Shown in pieces: positions 25,497 to 34,332 of a DNA stretch of 64,000 bases. Origin of the DNA: Bacillota bacterium. Lineage in GTDB: Bacteria > Bacillota > Sulfobacillia > JAJYWN01. The stretch's first letter is position 1. Each line of letters starts with the position of its first letter. The notes under the pieces were generated by a model, which worked only from the letters and a program-made list of their open reading frames with translations, made no database searches and was not told the DNA's origin. The position numbers and the translations under genes were made by a program. Location: positions 23,672 through 87,671 of the forward strand of contig JAJYWN010000078.1 in assembly GCA_021791495.1 (NCBI GenBank). Direction: 5' to 3'.

Positions 25497-27029
25497 GTGG
25501 CGCAAGACAAGAGTACAGGGTCTCGCGGCGGCCAGAGCGGGCCGAGTGCGCCGAGCGGCCAGAGCGGGCCGAGTGCGCCGAGCAGCCGGAGTGCGCCGAG
25601 CAGCCGGAGTGCGCCGAGCAGCCGGAGTGCGCCGAGCAGCCGGAGTGCGCCGAGCAGCCGGAGTGCGCCGAGCAGCCGGAGTGCAAGGAGCGGCGGCTCC
25701 GGTGGCAAGGCGCCGCCATCGGGGGCCGCGCCCACCCCCGGCCCCGCACCGGCTGCCTTCGCCTCCCTCTGCCTCGTGGCCATGTCCATGGTCCTGGGAA
25801 ACTCAATGCTTATCCCGGTGCTCCCGGCGATGGTCGAGTCCCTGGACATCTCCGAGTTGCAGGCGGGCCTGAGCATCACGGCCTTTTCCATCGCCGCGGG
25901 CATCACCATCCCCCTTGCCGGGTTCGTCTCCGACCACGTCGGCCGCAAGAAGGTCATGGCCCCCTCTCTCATCCTCTATGGGCTTGCCGGAGTGGCGGGG
26001 GGCGTGGCCGGCCTCCTCCTGAAGGAAAGGGCACTGACCACTCTGCTCATCATCCGCGCGGTCCAGGGGATCGGGGCCGGCGGGACCTTCCAAATCGCCA
26101 TGGCCCTCACCGGCGACCTCTTCACCAAAGGCAGCCGCACCAAGGCCTTGGGAACCCTTGAGGCCTCCAACGGCTTGGGGAAGGTCATCGCCCCCCTCCT
26201 CGGCGCCTCGCTGGCGGCGCTGGTCTGGTTCGCTCCTTTCTTTGTTTACGCGGTGGCCATCCCCATCGCCATCTTCGTCTGGGTGGAGATAAAGGAGCCA
26301 CCTCTGACCCAAAAAGGCCAGGACTTCAGGCAGTACATACAGGGCATAAAGGAGGTATTTGCCAAGAAGGCGCTGCCGCTGGCCGTCATCTTCCTGGCCG
26401 GCATGTTGGTCCTCTTCTTCTACTTCGGCGTGCTCTCTTACCTATCCGACTTCCTGGAAGAGAGGCTACATGTCAAGGGGGTGAAGCTGGGCCTCATCAT
26501 CGCCATCCCCGTTTTCGTCATGGCCTTGACCTCCTTCTTGTCCGGGCAGATCTTGGCGAAGAAGAAGCCCGGCATGCTGAAATGGGCGACCACCGCCGGG
26601 CTGGCCTTCGGCGGCGTAATGCTGGCCCTGGCCGGAACGACCAAGGAGGAATTTCTCTTGGTGGGTCTCATCAGCGTTCTGGGAGTGGGGAACGGTGTCG
26701 TCCTCCCGTCCCTGAACGCTCTCACCACCAGTTGCACCACAAAGGCCAAGCGCGGCACCCTGACCTCCCTGTACGGCGCCGTCCGGCACGTGGGGGCGGC
26801 CACCGGTCCGCCGGCCGTGGCCCTCCTTATTGAGTACGGGCACCGGACCGCTTTCTGGGTCCTGGCTGGGCTGGCCATCTTGGGGGCGCTGTTCGCGGCG
26901 TTCTTCCTGAACACCCAGGTCCTACTGAAGAAATCCGATGCGAGTGCGCGGGGGAGCCAGGGCGCGCCGGGGACCTGGGGCGGCGGCGAAAGCGGCGATG
27001 TTGATGGCTGGCAGGGTGATATTCCCTAG
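25497..27029 (+). CDS. MFS drug-efflux-type transporter with repeat-expanded N-terminus
   Basis: 510 residues, GTG start after GGAGGTCGTAAGCG. Residues about 85-490 form a 12-helix DHA1-type MFS permease (GNSMLIPVLPAMVESLDISE, SDHVGRKKVMAPS). The first 70 residues are a low-complexity SGPSAPSG/SAPSSR repeat, encoded by an 18-base unit repeated about six times (25573-25681). A proton-driven multidrug efflux role is usual for the family; the tail is most likely cytoplasmic and disordered. Confidence 0.85.
   Translation: MAQDKSTGSRGGQSGPSAPSGQSGPSAPSSRSAPSSRSAPSSRSAPSSRSAPSSRSAPSSRSARSGGSGGKAPPSGAAPTPGPAPAAFASLCLVAMSMVLGNSMLIPVLPAMVESLDISELQAGLSITAFSIAAGITIPLAGFVSDHVGRKKVMAPSLILYGLAGVAGGVAGLLLKERALTTLLIIRAVQGIGAGGTFQIAMALTGDLFTKGSRTKALGTLEASNGLGKVIAPLLGASLAALVWFAPFFVYAVAIPIAIFVWVEIKEPPLTQKGQDFRQYIQGIKEVFAKKALPLAVIFLAGMLVLFFYFGVLSYLSDFLEERLHVKGVKLGLIIAIPVFVMALTSFLSGQILAKKKPGMLKWATTAGLAFGGVMLALAGTTKEEFLLVGLISVLGVGNGVVLPSLNALTTSCTTKAKRGTLTSLYGAVRHVGAATGPPAVALLIEYGHRTAFWVLAGLAILGALFAAFFLNTQVLLKKSDASARGSQGAPGTWGGGESGDVDGWQGDIP
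25573..25681 (+). repeat. 18-base coding tandem repeat
   Basis: The unit GCCGAGCAGCCGGAGTGC occurs about six times in a row and encodes SAPSSR. It is in frame with the MFS gene. Confidence 0.9.
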
Positions 27030-27163
27030 TACTTGGAGAGAAAGTCCCAGGCAAATCACTGGGTGCAGGACGTTTGCATAGTATGGGGCTAGGCATAGGG
27101 CCTCACCCTTGTGGGCCTTGCGTCCCACCGCCCTGGCCGGACCGAAAGGACTGCAAAGCGCCC

Positions 27164-28114
27164 ATGCTCGACCAGACTCCCTTCACCACCGCCGAACCGG
27201 CTCCCAAGGCGCCCGCGACCCCCACCCTGCCTCCGCGCGTGTGGCCCATCGGGTCACCGGTGGGGGCGCTGACGGTGATTTGGCAGCGGGCATCACGCAA
27301 CGGGGAAGCCAGGTTCATCCGCTCACTCCTGTCCGTCATCGGTTTCACGCTCTTCTGGCAACTGGCGTCGAACACCGGCGTTTTTGGCATCTTCCCGGTG
27401 GACGCCATGAACCTGTTCTTGCCCTCGCCCCTGACCGTGGCCAGGACTTTCAAGGAGCTGTTCACCCAGAGCCAGTACTTATCACACATCTTGACCAGTC
27501 TCTACCGCGTGATGTTCGGGTTCTCTCTGGCCGCCGTCATCGGCGTGACCGCCGGAGTGTTGATCGTTAGCTCCAAGGTGGCGGAGGACATCTTACAGCC
27601 CTTCATCCGTCTCCTGCAACCCATTCCGGGCGTGGCCTGGGTCCCTCTGGCCATCGTCTGGTTCGGCTTGGGCGACCGTGCCGCCATCTTCATCATCACC
27701 GTCGGCGCCCTCTGGCCCACGCTCCTCGCCACCATCCAGGGGCTCCGTGAAGTAGACCATAACTTGGTGAACGCCGCTCTCACGCTCGGCGCCACCCGTC
27801 GGCAGATCTTCGAGAAAGTGACGGTGCCGTCTATCGTCCCGCACCTTGTGACCGGTTTCCGCCTGTCCATGGGTTTCGGGTGGCGCGCCGTCCTGGCCGC
27901 GGAGATGGTCGGAGTCAGCAGCGGACTCGGCTACATGCTGACTCTGGGGCGCGGGGTGGGGCGGACCGACATCACCTTGGCCACCATGGTCTCGATCGGG
28001 TGCATCATGCTGATCACCGACGCCTTTATCTTCGGGACTCTGGACCGCAAGACGTCGAACTGGCGTCCTAAGAGAGAGGAGCGCCGGAAGGCCAACGATG
28101 AAATTGCGAATTAG
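27164..28114 (+). CDS. ABC transporter permease, SsuC/TauC/ThiX type
   Basis: 316 residues, about six membrane helices, BPD_transp_1 family. The EAA-loop region is seen as EVDHNLVNAALTLGATRRQIFEKVTVPS, and the second half contains GWRAVLAAEMVGVSSGLGYM, typical of nitrate/sulfonate/taurine-type permeases. ATG 27164 gives the normal length; the preceding in-frame codons are Pro/Cys-rich and unlikely. The ATPase gene overlaps its 3' end by 17 bases. No substrate-binding protein gene is nearby. Confidence 0.88.
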   Translation: MLDQTPFTTAEPAPKAPATPTLPPRVWPIGSPVGALTVIWQRASRNGEARFIRSLLSVIGFTLFWQLASNTGVFGIFPVDAMNLFLPSPLTVARTFKELFTQSQYLSHILTSLYRVMFGFSLAAVIGVTAGVLIVSSKVAEDILQPFIRLLQPIPGVAWVPLAIVWFGLGDRAAIFIITVGALWPTLLATIQGLREVDHNLVNAALTLGATRRQIFEKVTVPSIVPHLVTGFRLSMGFGWRAVLAAEMVGVSSGLGYMLTLGRGVGRTDITLATMVSIGCIMLITDAFIFGTLDRKTSNWRPKREERRKANDEIAN

Positions 28115-28862
28115 CCATATCGAAAAGACCTACTCCACCAACGAGACCGGACGGCGGCTGCGAATCATCAACGACCTCTCCCTGGAGATAGAGGGCAGCG
28201 AACTGGTGTGCCTGGTTGGGCCGTCGGGTTGCGGAAAGAGCACCCTGCTGCGGCTCATCGCCGGCTTGGAGCAGCCCGACAGCGGGGACATCCAAGTGGA
28301 CGGGCAGCCCATCGATGGCCCCCACGCCGACCGTGGCATGATCTTCCAAGACTATGCCTTATTCCCTTGGCGGTCGGTGCAGAAGAACGTGGAGTTCGGC
28401 CTGGAAATCAGGGGCGTACCGGCCCGCGACAGGGGGGGCGTCACGGCCAAGCTCATCCACATGGTGGGCTTGGCGGGATTCGAAAACCGGTTTCCCCACC
28501 AGCTGTCAGGGGGGATGCGCCAGCGCGTGGCCATCGCCAGGGCCCTGGCGGCCGACCCGAAGGTCATCCTGATGGACGAACCCTTCGCCTCTCTGGACTC
28601 CCAGGTGCGTAAGCAGATGCAGCATGAGCTGCTGCGCATTCTGCAGGAGGCGCGCAAGACCATCGTCTTCGTGACGCACAGCGTGGAGGAAGCGGTATAC
28701 CTTGGGGACCGGGTGGTGGTGCTGACCGGGCGGCCGGCGAGGATCAAGGCCGACTACCGCCTCGATCTACCAAGGCCCCGCGACCCCTTGGACGAACGGT
28801 TCATCGCGTTCCGCCGGTTGGTCCTGGGTCTGCTGGAACGGCCGGACCCCGTGGCGGGCTAG
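28098..28862 (+). CDS. ABC transporter ATPase, SsuB/TauB type
   Basis: 254 residues. Walker A GPSGCGKSTLLRL, Q-loop FQDYALFPW, signature LSGGMRQRVAIARALA, Walker B VILMDEPFASLD and the switch His in VFVTHSVEEAV. This subfamily energises nitrate, sulfonate, taurine or thiamine-precursor import. It overlaps the permease gene start-to-stop, so the two are translationally coupled. Its 3' end overlaps the convergent DUF4129 gene by 62 bases. Confidence 0.93.
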   Translation: MKLRISHIEKTYSTNETGRRLRIINDLSLEIEGSELVCLVGPSGCGKSTLLRLIAGLEQPDSGDIQVDGQPIDGPHADRGMIFQDYALFPWRSVQKNVEFGLEIRGVPARDRGGVTAKLIHMVGLAGFENRFPHQLSGGMRQRVAIARALAADPKVILMDEPFASLDSQVRKQMQHELLRILQEARKTIVFVTHSVEEAVYLGDRVVVLTGRPARIKADYRLDLPRPRDPLDERFIAFRRLVLGLLERPDPVAG

Positions 28863-30354
28863 CGCCGGGAGCCTGGGCTGTAGCGGACGCCTGCGCGACG
28901 GCGACGGCCTGCCGGATCTTCTTCAGTCGATCTTCAGCGTCCCGCGCTTCCCGCGGCGTCGGCGCCTCCTGGCCGTAGCGGACCTTGACGTACGTGCCGG
29001 TGATGGCCGACAGGTCCTCGACGACGGGGGCCAGATCGCCCCTCACCATGGTGACCAGGTATTCGTCGGGAGTGGCGTGGGGCGAACGGGGCAAGCCGCG
29101 GTCTCTGCCCAAAGCGAGTACCTCGCGGTAGATCCGGCGCACGATGGCGGTCGGAGTCTCCGGGGCCGGGCCGCCATGCAGCCGGACATCACCGTGGAGC
29201 AGGTGGCGCGAGCGCCGCAGGGCCAGCTGCCGCCGCGCCCGGGTCAGCCACCGGCGGAGGGCTCCCGCAGCCGGTCCCCAAGACCACACCGAATCCCGCT
29301 CTTCCTCGAACTCGCCGTCGTCGGTCTGGTTCTGCCACCTCATGACCGAGCGGGCCAACCAGACCCCCAAAGCAGCCAGAACGGCCGCGATGAAGACCCA
29401 CTCCGAAGCGTGCGCCAGCCACGCCGGTAGGCTCTTCGTGGCTTGAGCCGAGCGGAGCTGGTCCAGGAACGACATATCCCCACCCAGCCGCGGGGGAGGA
29501 GTCTGGGGCTTCCGCATCGCCTTTTGAACGAGGTACACCAGGCCCTGAAGCGCGAAACCTACCAGGTAGGCCACGGCATAGAGCGCCAGCCGCGCCAGGG
29601 CCGCCAGGGGCCACATGATGGTCCGGAAAACGGCGGCCAGTGTGCCCACGGAGACCAGGCCGGTGAACAGAATGGCCGCCAGGAGCAGGCCGGCCACCGT
29701 CAGGAGGGTGAACCCCACCCAGTAGCGGCTGAAGGGGAGCGCCCTCCCGGAGCGGGCCAGGCCGCGGGCCCGGGCGTTCTCCAGGCGGGCCAGGGAAAGG
29801 GCGGTCAAGCTGAAAAAGACGAAGACCATCAGTGAGGTGGCGGTGGCCTGGCGGTACGGCGCCAGCGCGCCCGAACTTCCCGCCCGGGAAAGCAGGATAA
29901 AGGCGATGATGCCGGTTAGCCCGGTCTTGAAGTCGCGCTCGGCGCCATCCACACCGCCGCGCCACGTGGCCCGCGTCGAACCTCTCCACCAAAGGAGGAA
30001 ACCGAAAAGGGCGGCGGCCAGCGGGGGGCCGATGTAGCCCATCGACCGGTCCGCCCAGAACGCTCCATACTCGGCGGCGATGGCGAGCGCCACGGCGGCA
30101 AAGGCTGCCGCCACCGACGAGGCGCGGGCCGCCTGGACGCGGCCGCCGCTCATCAGGCGGCGGGTGACCGTGGCGGAGAAGCCCCAAGAGATCAGGAGCA
30201 GCCCGGCCACGGACGCGACGGAGAGGAGCGGTCGGGGCCCGGACAGACCCGCCCACCAGCCGGTCAGTACCGCCCAGGGGTAGGTCCAGGCGGCATCGGC
30301 CAGGGATAGCGCGAGGGGGAGAGCGCTGGACGCGAGCCAATCACGGTTCTTCAT
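28801..30354 (-). CDS. membrane protein with C-terminal DUF4129 domain
   Basis: 517 residues. About eight hydrophobic segments in the first 300, then a soluble region and a DUF4129 domain (about 390-485: IYREVLALGRDRGLPRSPHA, TPDEYLV). In related bacteria DUF4129 is fused to or sits next to transglutaminase-core TgpA proteins. Here no transglutaminase is present. The ATG overlaps the DUF58 stop by four bases, showing coupling within the MoxR operon. Confidence 0.85.
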   Translation of the reverse strand: MKNRDWLASSALPLALSLADAAWTYPWAVLTGWWAGLSGPRPLLSVASVAGLLLISWGFSATVTRRLMSGGRVQAARASSVAAAFAAVALAIAAEYGAFWADRSMGYIGPPLAAALFGFLLWWRGSTRATWRGGVDGAERDFKTGLTGIIAFILLSRAGSSGALAPYRQATATSLMVFVFFSLTALSLARLENARARGLARSGRALPFSRYWVGFTLLTVAGLLLAAILFTGLVSVGTLAAVFRTIMWPLAALARLALYAVAYLVGFALQGLVYLVQKAMRKPQTPPPRLGGDMSFLDQLRSAQATKSLPAWLAHASEWVFIAAVLAALGVWLARSVMRWQNQTDDGEFEEERDSVWSWGPAAGALRRWLTRARRQLALRRSRHLLHGDVRLHGGPAPETPTAIVRRIYREVLALGRDRGLPRSPHATPDEYLVTMVRGDLAPVVEDLSAITGTYVKVRYGQEAPTPREARDAEDRLKKIRQAVAVAQASATAQAPGASPPRGPAVPADPGPTGGTR

Positions 30355-31622
30355 GAAGCCTCACCGCCCGCCCCGACGATGCGCCGCCACGCCGCCCGTC
30401 CTCCGAGGTAGTGCACGCGTACCCCTGGCATGGTTGCGGCGGTGGCAGGGAAGGAGGCCGCACCCACAGGGTCGGTGCCTTCGCCGGCGTCGGCCGGCAC
30501 CAATAGAGTTACCTGGTGGCCGGCCCGCCGCAGTGTCAGTAGCTCAGCCTTCAGAGGTGACTCGACCTTGGCGCTGATAACCACCACCGTGCAGCCGTAA
30601 GGTAACCGTCCTCCCACTTCATGCAGGAGCTTCTCCATGGGGGTCACCGCGTAAGGCGTAATACGGGCGAGAGTTTCCATCATCTCCGTCAACTGACCCG
30701 GCGCCCGTCCGGGTTCGATGGACACCGGGCCAGGGATGAGGCGGCCGGCGCCGTTGACGGCCAGGCCCGTGGGAAACCCGCGTTCCATGGCCCAGGCGAC
30801 CACCGATGCGGCGGCGGTGATGGCCAGTTCAAGGATATCCGGGTCGTACCCCTGCCACCACCAGTGCGGCCCCTCGGTGTTCACGTTCAAGACCACCATC
30901 ACGCGGTGGCTGGTAGAAGGCTCGTTGATCTTGACCCGCAGCTCTTGAGCCTTGGCCGTCGCCTTCCAGTGTATCTGGCGCAAGGGGTCGCCGGCGCGGT
31001 ACTCGCGCACGCCGGCGGTGCGCAGCGGGTCGTGGAAAAGCCAGCGGCGTACGGACAGGTCGCCGAAAGGGCCGGCCGGAGGCAGGCCCAGTTCGGGAAG
31101 GGTCACGATTTTCGGGTAGACCAGGACGTAATCCAGGTCGGGGAAGGTTGTCTCCCGCCCCAGGAATCCGAAGACGTCGCCGCTGCGCACCGTCACCGGC
31201 CCGAAAACGAATTCCCCGCGGGCTCCGCAGCGGATGTGGTAGCGGCGGCGAACCCGTTCGTACCAGCGGAGCGAGAGAGAATTGGCCAGCAGACGGCGGA
31301 GCGTTTTGTGGGTTTGGAGGACGCGCCCTTTCATCGGCGCGAGGTCGCGCGGCACCTCGTCCTCGGCCTCGAGCCAGGGAAGGGGCAGGGGTTTGCCGTT
31401 GACCACCTCTACCGTCAGGTCGATCTCGTCGCCGAAAGCCGCCTTGACCTGTGAGAATTGCCGCCGGTAAGTGACGCCGTCCAGGCAGTGGGCGGCCCAG
31501 TATCCCGACAGGCCGGCGCCGAGGAGCAGCGCCAGGCTGACCATGAACAGAAGCGGATCGCGCAACAGAACTCCGGCCACCAGGGCCACGAAGAGGAGTC
31601 CGGACCAGAAACTGCCCAGCAC
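30351..31622 (-). CDS. DUF58 protein of MoxR operon
   Basis: 423 residues, GTG start. Two N-terminal membrane helices (about 7-45), a beta-rich region (GPVTVRSGDVFGFLGRET), then the DUF58 core REYRAGDPLRQIHWKATAK, and a vWA-like C-terminal part. DUF58 proteins travel with MoxR AAA+ ATPases and are thought to be their substrates or partners in assembly of envelope complexes. Start is GTG with a weak RBS. Confidence 0.9.
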   Translation of the reverse strand: MLGSFWSGLLFVALVAGVLLRDPLLFMVSLALLLGAGLSGYWAAHCLDGVTYRRQFSQVKAAFGDEIDLTVEVVNGKPLPLPWLEAEDEVPRDLAPMKGRVLQTHKTLRRLLANSLSLRWYERVRRRYHIRCGARGEFVFGPVTVRSGDVFGFLGRETTFPDLDYVLVYPKIVTLPELGLPPAGPFGDLSVRRWLFHDPLRTAGVREYRAGDPLRQIHWKATAKAQELRVKINEPSTSHRVMVVLNVNTEGPHWWWQGYDPDILELAITAAASVVAWAMERGFPTGLAVNGAGRLIPGPVSIEPGRAPGQLTEMMETLARITPYAVTPMEKLLHEVGGRLPYGCTVVVISAKVESPLKAELLTLRRAGHQVTLLVPADAGEGTDPVGAASFPATAATMPGVRVHYLGGRAAWRRIVGAGGEAS

Positions 31623-31637
31623 GGTGGAGTAGCCCGC

Positions 31638-32699
31638 CTAGCTGTGGCCGGGCGCGCCCGTTGCCACGGAGGAGGGGACCGGGGCGGGGACTGGGGCGGG
31701 GCCCGGGCCGGGGGCCGGGGCGGGGGTCGGGCTGTCGGCAGGTGCGGAGGTGGTGCCATCGCTTTCCACGGGCACCGGGACGGAGGCCACGGCCTCGCCC
31801 ACGATGCTTTCCGCCGTCCTCCCCCGCAAAGTGGCTTCCGCCGAGCAGATCAGGCGGTGTGCCAGCACCGGAGCGGCCAGATACTTCACGTCATCGGGCT
31901 TGACGAAGGCCCGTCCGCGGATGGCGGCGAGAGCCTGCGCCCCACGGTGTAGCGCCAGCGTCCCCCGGGGACTGGCTCCCAGCCTCACCAAGGGGTGCTG
32001 CCTGGTCGCCCGTACGATGGCCACCACGTATTCCTCCACGGCCGGACTCACGTAGACGCCGCGGCTGAGTCCCTGGAGGTGAGTAAGTTCCTCGGGTTGA
32101 AGCACCGGGGCCAAGTCATCAAGGGGACTGGCGGCGCCGAACCTCTGGAGAAGGCTCCGTTCTTCTTCCGCCGACGGGTAGCCGATGGAAAGCTTCAGCA
32201 TGAACCGGTCCAACTGGGCTTCGGGTAGGGGGAATGTCCCCTCCAGCTCAATGGGGTTCTGGGTGGCCAGCACCAGGAAGGGGCGGGGGAGGGGGCGGGT
32301 CTCGCCCTCCAGGGTGACCTGGCGTTCCTCCATGCATTCCAGCAAAGCCGATTGGGTGCGGGGTGTGGCCCGGTTGATTTCGTCGGCCAGGACCACCTGG
32401 GCGAAAATGGGCCCCGGACGGAACTCGAATTCCTGGGCTTTCTGGTTGAAGATATGAAGACCCGTCACATCCGAAGGCAGCAGATCGGGAGTAAATTGCA
32501 GGCGGTGGAAGGTGGAGCCCAGGCTGCGGGCCACCGTCTTCGCCAGCATCGTTTTGCCCACGCCGGGGACATCCTCGAGCAGCACGTGACCCTCGCAGAG
32601 CAGGGCCACCAGGACCAACTCGGCTACCTCTGGTTTGCCTACAATCACTTTTCGGATATTGGCTACGACACGTTCAGCCGCGGCTTGTATCGGGTCCAA
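31638..32699 (-). CDS. MoxR family AAA+ ATPase
   Basis: 353 residues, TTG start with CTGGAGGAGAAGG just upstream. Walker A LLEDVPGVGKTMLAKTVA, Walker B VVLADEINRATPRTQ, sensor 1 LATQNPIELEGTFPLPEAQ and AAA lid. The last 45 residues are a Pro/Ala/Thr tail (APAPGPGPAPVPAP), unusual for MoxR. First gene of the MoxR-DUF58-DUF4129 operon. A chaperone-like role in folding or metal insertion is known for the family; partner is unknown here. Confidence 0.92.
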   Translation of the reverse strand: MDPIQAAAERVVANIRKVIVGKPEVAELVLVALLCEGHVLLEDVPGVGKTMLAKTVARSLGSTFHRLQFTPDLLPSDVTGLHIFNQKAQEFEFRPGPIFAQVVLADEINRATPRTQSALLECMEERQVTLEGETRPLPRPFLVLATQNPIELEGTFPLPEAQLDRFMLKLSIGYPSAEEERSLLQRFGAASPLDDLAPVLQPEELTHLQGLSRGVYVSPAVEEYVVAIVRATRQHPLVRLGASPRGTLALHRGAQALAAIRGRAFVKPDDVKYLAAPVLAHRLICSAEATLRGRTAESIVGEAVASVPVPVESDGTTSAPADSPTPAPAPGPGPAPVPAPVPSSVATGAPGHS

Positions 32700-32786
32700 A
32701 GGCCTTCTCCTCCAGAGGAAGCATGATACGGCGGGAAGCGCGCGATGCGTCCCCTGATATTCTTCGCCCGCCGAACGAATCCTGCC

Positions 32787-34100
32787 CTAAGACCCGGCGC
32801 CGGTGGCCATCCTTCCCTTGGCGGCGGACCTGGCTCCAGCCGTGGGGACCAGATAAGCCAACCCCGCGGCGACAAGGAGGAGGAGAAGGAGGCTATGGAG
32901 CGCCGGCCCCGGTCCGATGCGGTCGGCCAGCGCGCCGACGGCGGTAACCAGCAGGCCTCCGCCAGCCCAGCCGAATCCCATCATCAAACCGGCGGTCATC
33001 GCTGCGCCCGACTTGTTCAGTTCCTGGCCCGTCACCACGACGATGGGGCTGACTCCGCCCAGAATGAACCAGGCCCCCAGCAATCCCAGCCACGACAGAA
33101 GTCCCGTTGAGGAGAAGTACAGCAGGAAGAGGGGGGCGGCCAAGGCCAAGATGGAAGCTAGGATGACTCGGCGCCCCAACCGGTCCGAGAGAACGGCAAT
33201 GACGATGCCTCCGACGGCTCCGCAAATGGCCATGACGGATAGCCATATACCGGTGGCCATCGTCGGCATCCCGTTGGACTTCCAGAAGACCGGCAGAAAG
33301 GTCTGGAAACTCTGGTTGACCACACCGTTCAGCACTACCACCAGCCACAGCATGATTAGTGGCAAAGCGTTGTCCCGGAGGTCGGCGAAAGGGAAGCCTC
33401 TGCTTCCCACGGCGCCGTCACCACCGACGTTACCGTTCCCGTTACCGTTCGCGTGCCCGTTACCGTTCGCGTACCCGTACCCGTTCCCATTTCCTTGGAC
33501 CACGCCGTCGATGTGGCGGGGGCCGAGGCGCCAAATGACTCCGACCAACATCAGGCCCGGTATCACGGCCAGATAGCTGCCGCCGAGTCCCATCCGGCCC
33601 ACCAGCCATAGGATGAAAACCGGCCCGATGGCCCATCCCAAGGTACCGCCGGCCATGAAGATGGACATGGCCAAGCCCCGCCCCCGTCTAGTAGCGTGGT
33701 GCACGGCCGAAGTCGCTTCCGGATGGTAGGCGGCGCAGGCCAGGCCGCCCAGAGCCATAAGTAGGGCGGCCGCGAGGAAGTTAGGGGCCAGCCCCAGGAG
33801 GCTACCGGCCGCCGCGGCCACCAGGGGGCCAAGAACCAGGAACCGCGTCACGGCGGACCGGTCGATATACACGCCGAACAAGGGTTGAAGGATGGCGCCG
33901 GTAACCGTCTGGATGCTGGCCAAGAGCCCCGCCATCGCCAGGCTCAGCTGAAGCTTGTCGATGAGGAAGGGCAGGAGAGGTGCCAAAAAGGCCTGATAAA
34001 CCTCGAGCACTCCGTGGCCCAGCACGACCATGGGCACCTTCGACTCTGGGGAGAACATTCTCTCGCGTTGGGCACGATTGGTGGTCGGTTGAGAGGTCAA
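32787..34100 (-). CDS. Fsr-like MFS transporter
   Basis: 437 residues. The opening LGHGVLEVYQAFLAPLLPFL is that of fosmidomycin-resistance (Fsr) family MFS permeases. About 12 helices. The central cytoplasmic loop (about residues 200-232) is an Asn/Gly repeat (NGNGYGYANGNGHANGNG), encoded by a hexanucleotide-like repeat near 33430-33490. TTG at 34100 has a weak RBS; the ATG at residue 15 is an alternative. Efflux of an unknown small molecule is likely. Confidence 0.85.
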   Translation of the reverse strand: MTSQPTTNRAQRERMFSPESKVPMVVLGHGVLEVYQAFLAPLLPFLIDKLQLSLAMAGLLASIQTVTGAILQPLFGVYIDRSAVTRFLVLGPLVAAAAGSLLGLAPNFLAAALLMALGGLACAAYHPEATSAVHHATRRGRGLAMSIFMAGGTLGWAIGPVFILWLVGRMGLGGSYLAVIPGLMLVGVIWRLGPRHIDGVVQGNGNGYGYANGNGHANGNGNGNVGGDGAVGSRGFPFADLRDNALPLIMLWLVVVLNGVVNQSFQTFLPVFWKSNGMPTMATGIWLSVMAICGAVGGIVIAVLSDRLGRRVILASILALAAPLFLLYFSSTGLLSWLGLLGAWFILGGVSPIVVVTGQELNKSGAAMTAGLMMGFGWAGGGLLVTAVGALADRIGPGPALHSLLLLLLVAAGLAYLVPTAGARSAAKGRMATGAGS

Positions 34101-34332
34101 AGGGATTCACTCGCCTTTTGGGTTATCAGGCCTATTTCGGCGACGTCAAGTCTATCCCTTTTTGGAATGTGGCTGTAGGCGCGCACGTAGCTCGGTGGCG
34201 AGCCATCCCGCCACGGCGGCCTTGACCAGGTCGGCCAGGATGAAAGGAGTGAATCCCCAAAGTCAGTTCGCGGACAGTCAGACGCCCAGGCAAGCCCACC
34301 AGCAGGCACCCACTCTCAAGGTCATGCCTGCA

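Noticed and set aside
25573-25681. Regular 18-base repeats resembling a CRISPR array
   Set aside because: No spacers between units, in frame with the MFS gene, no cas genes nearby.
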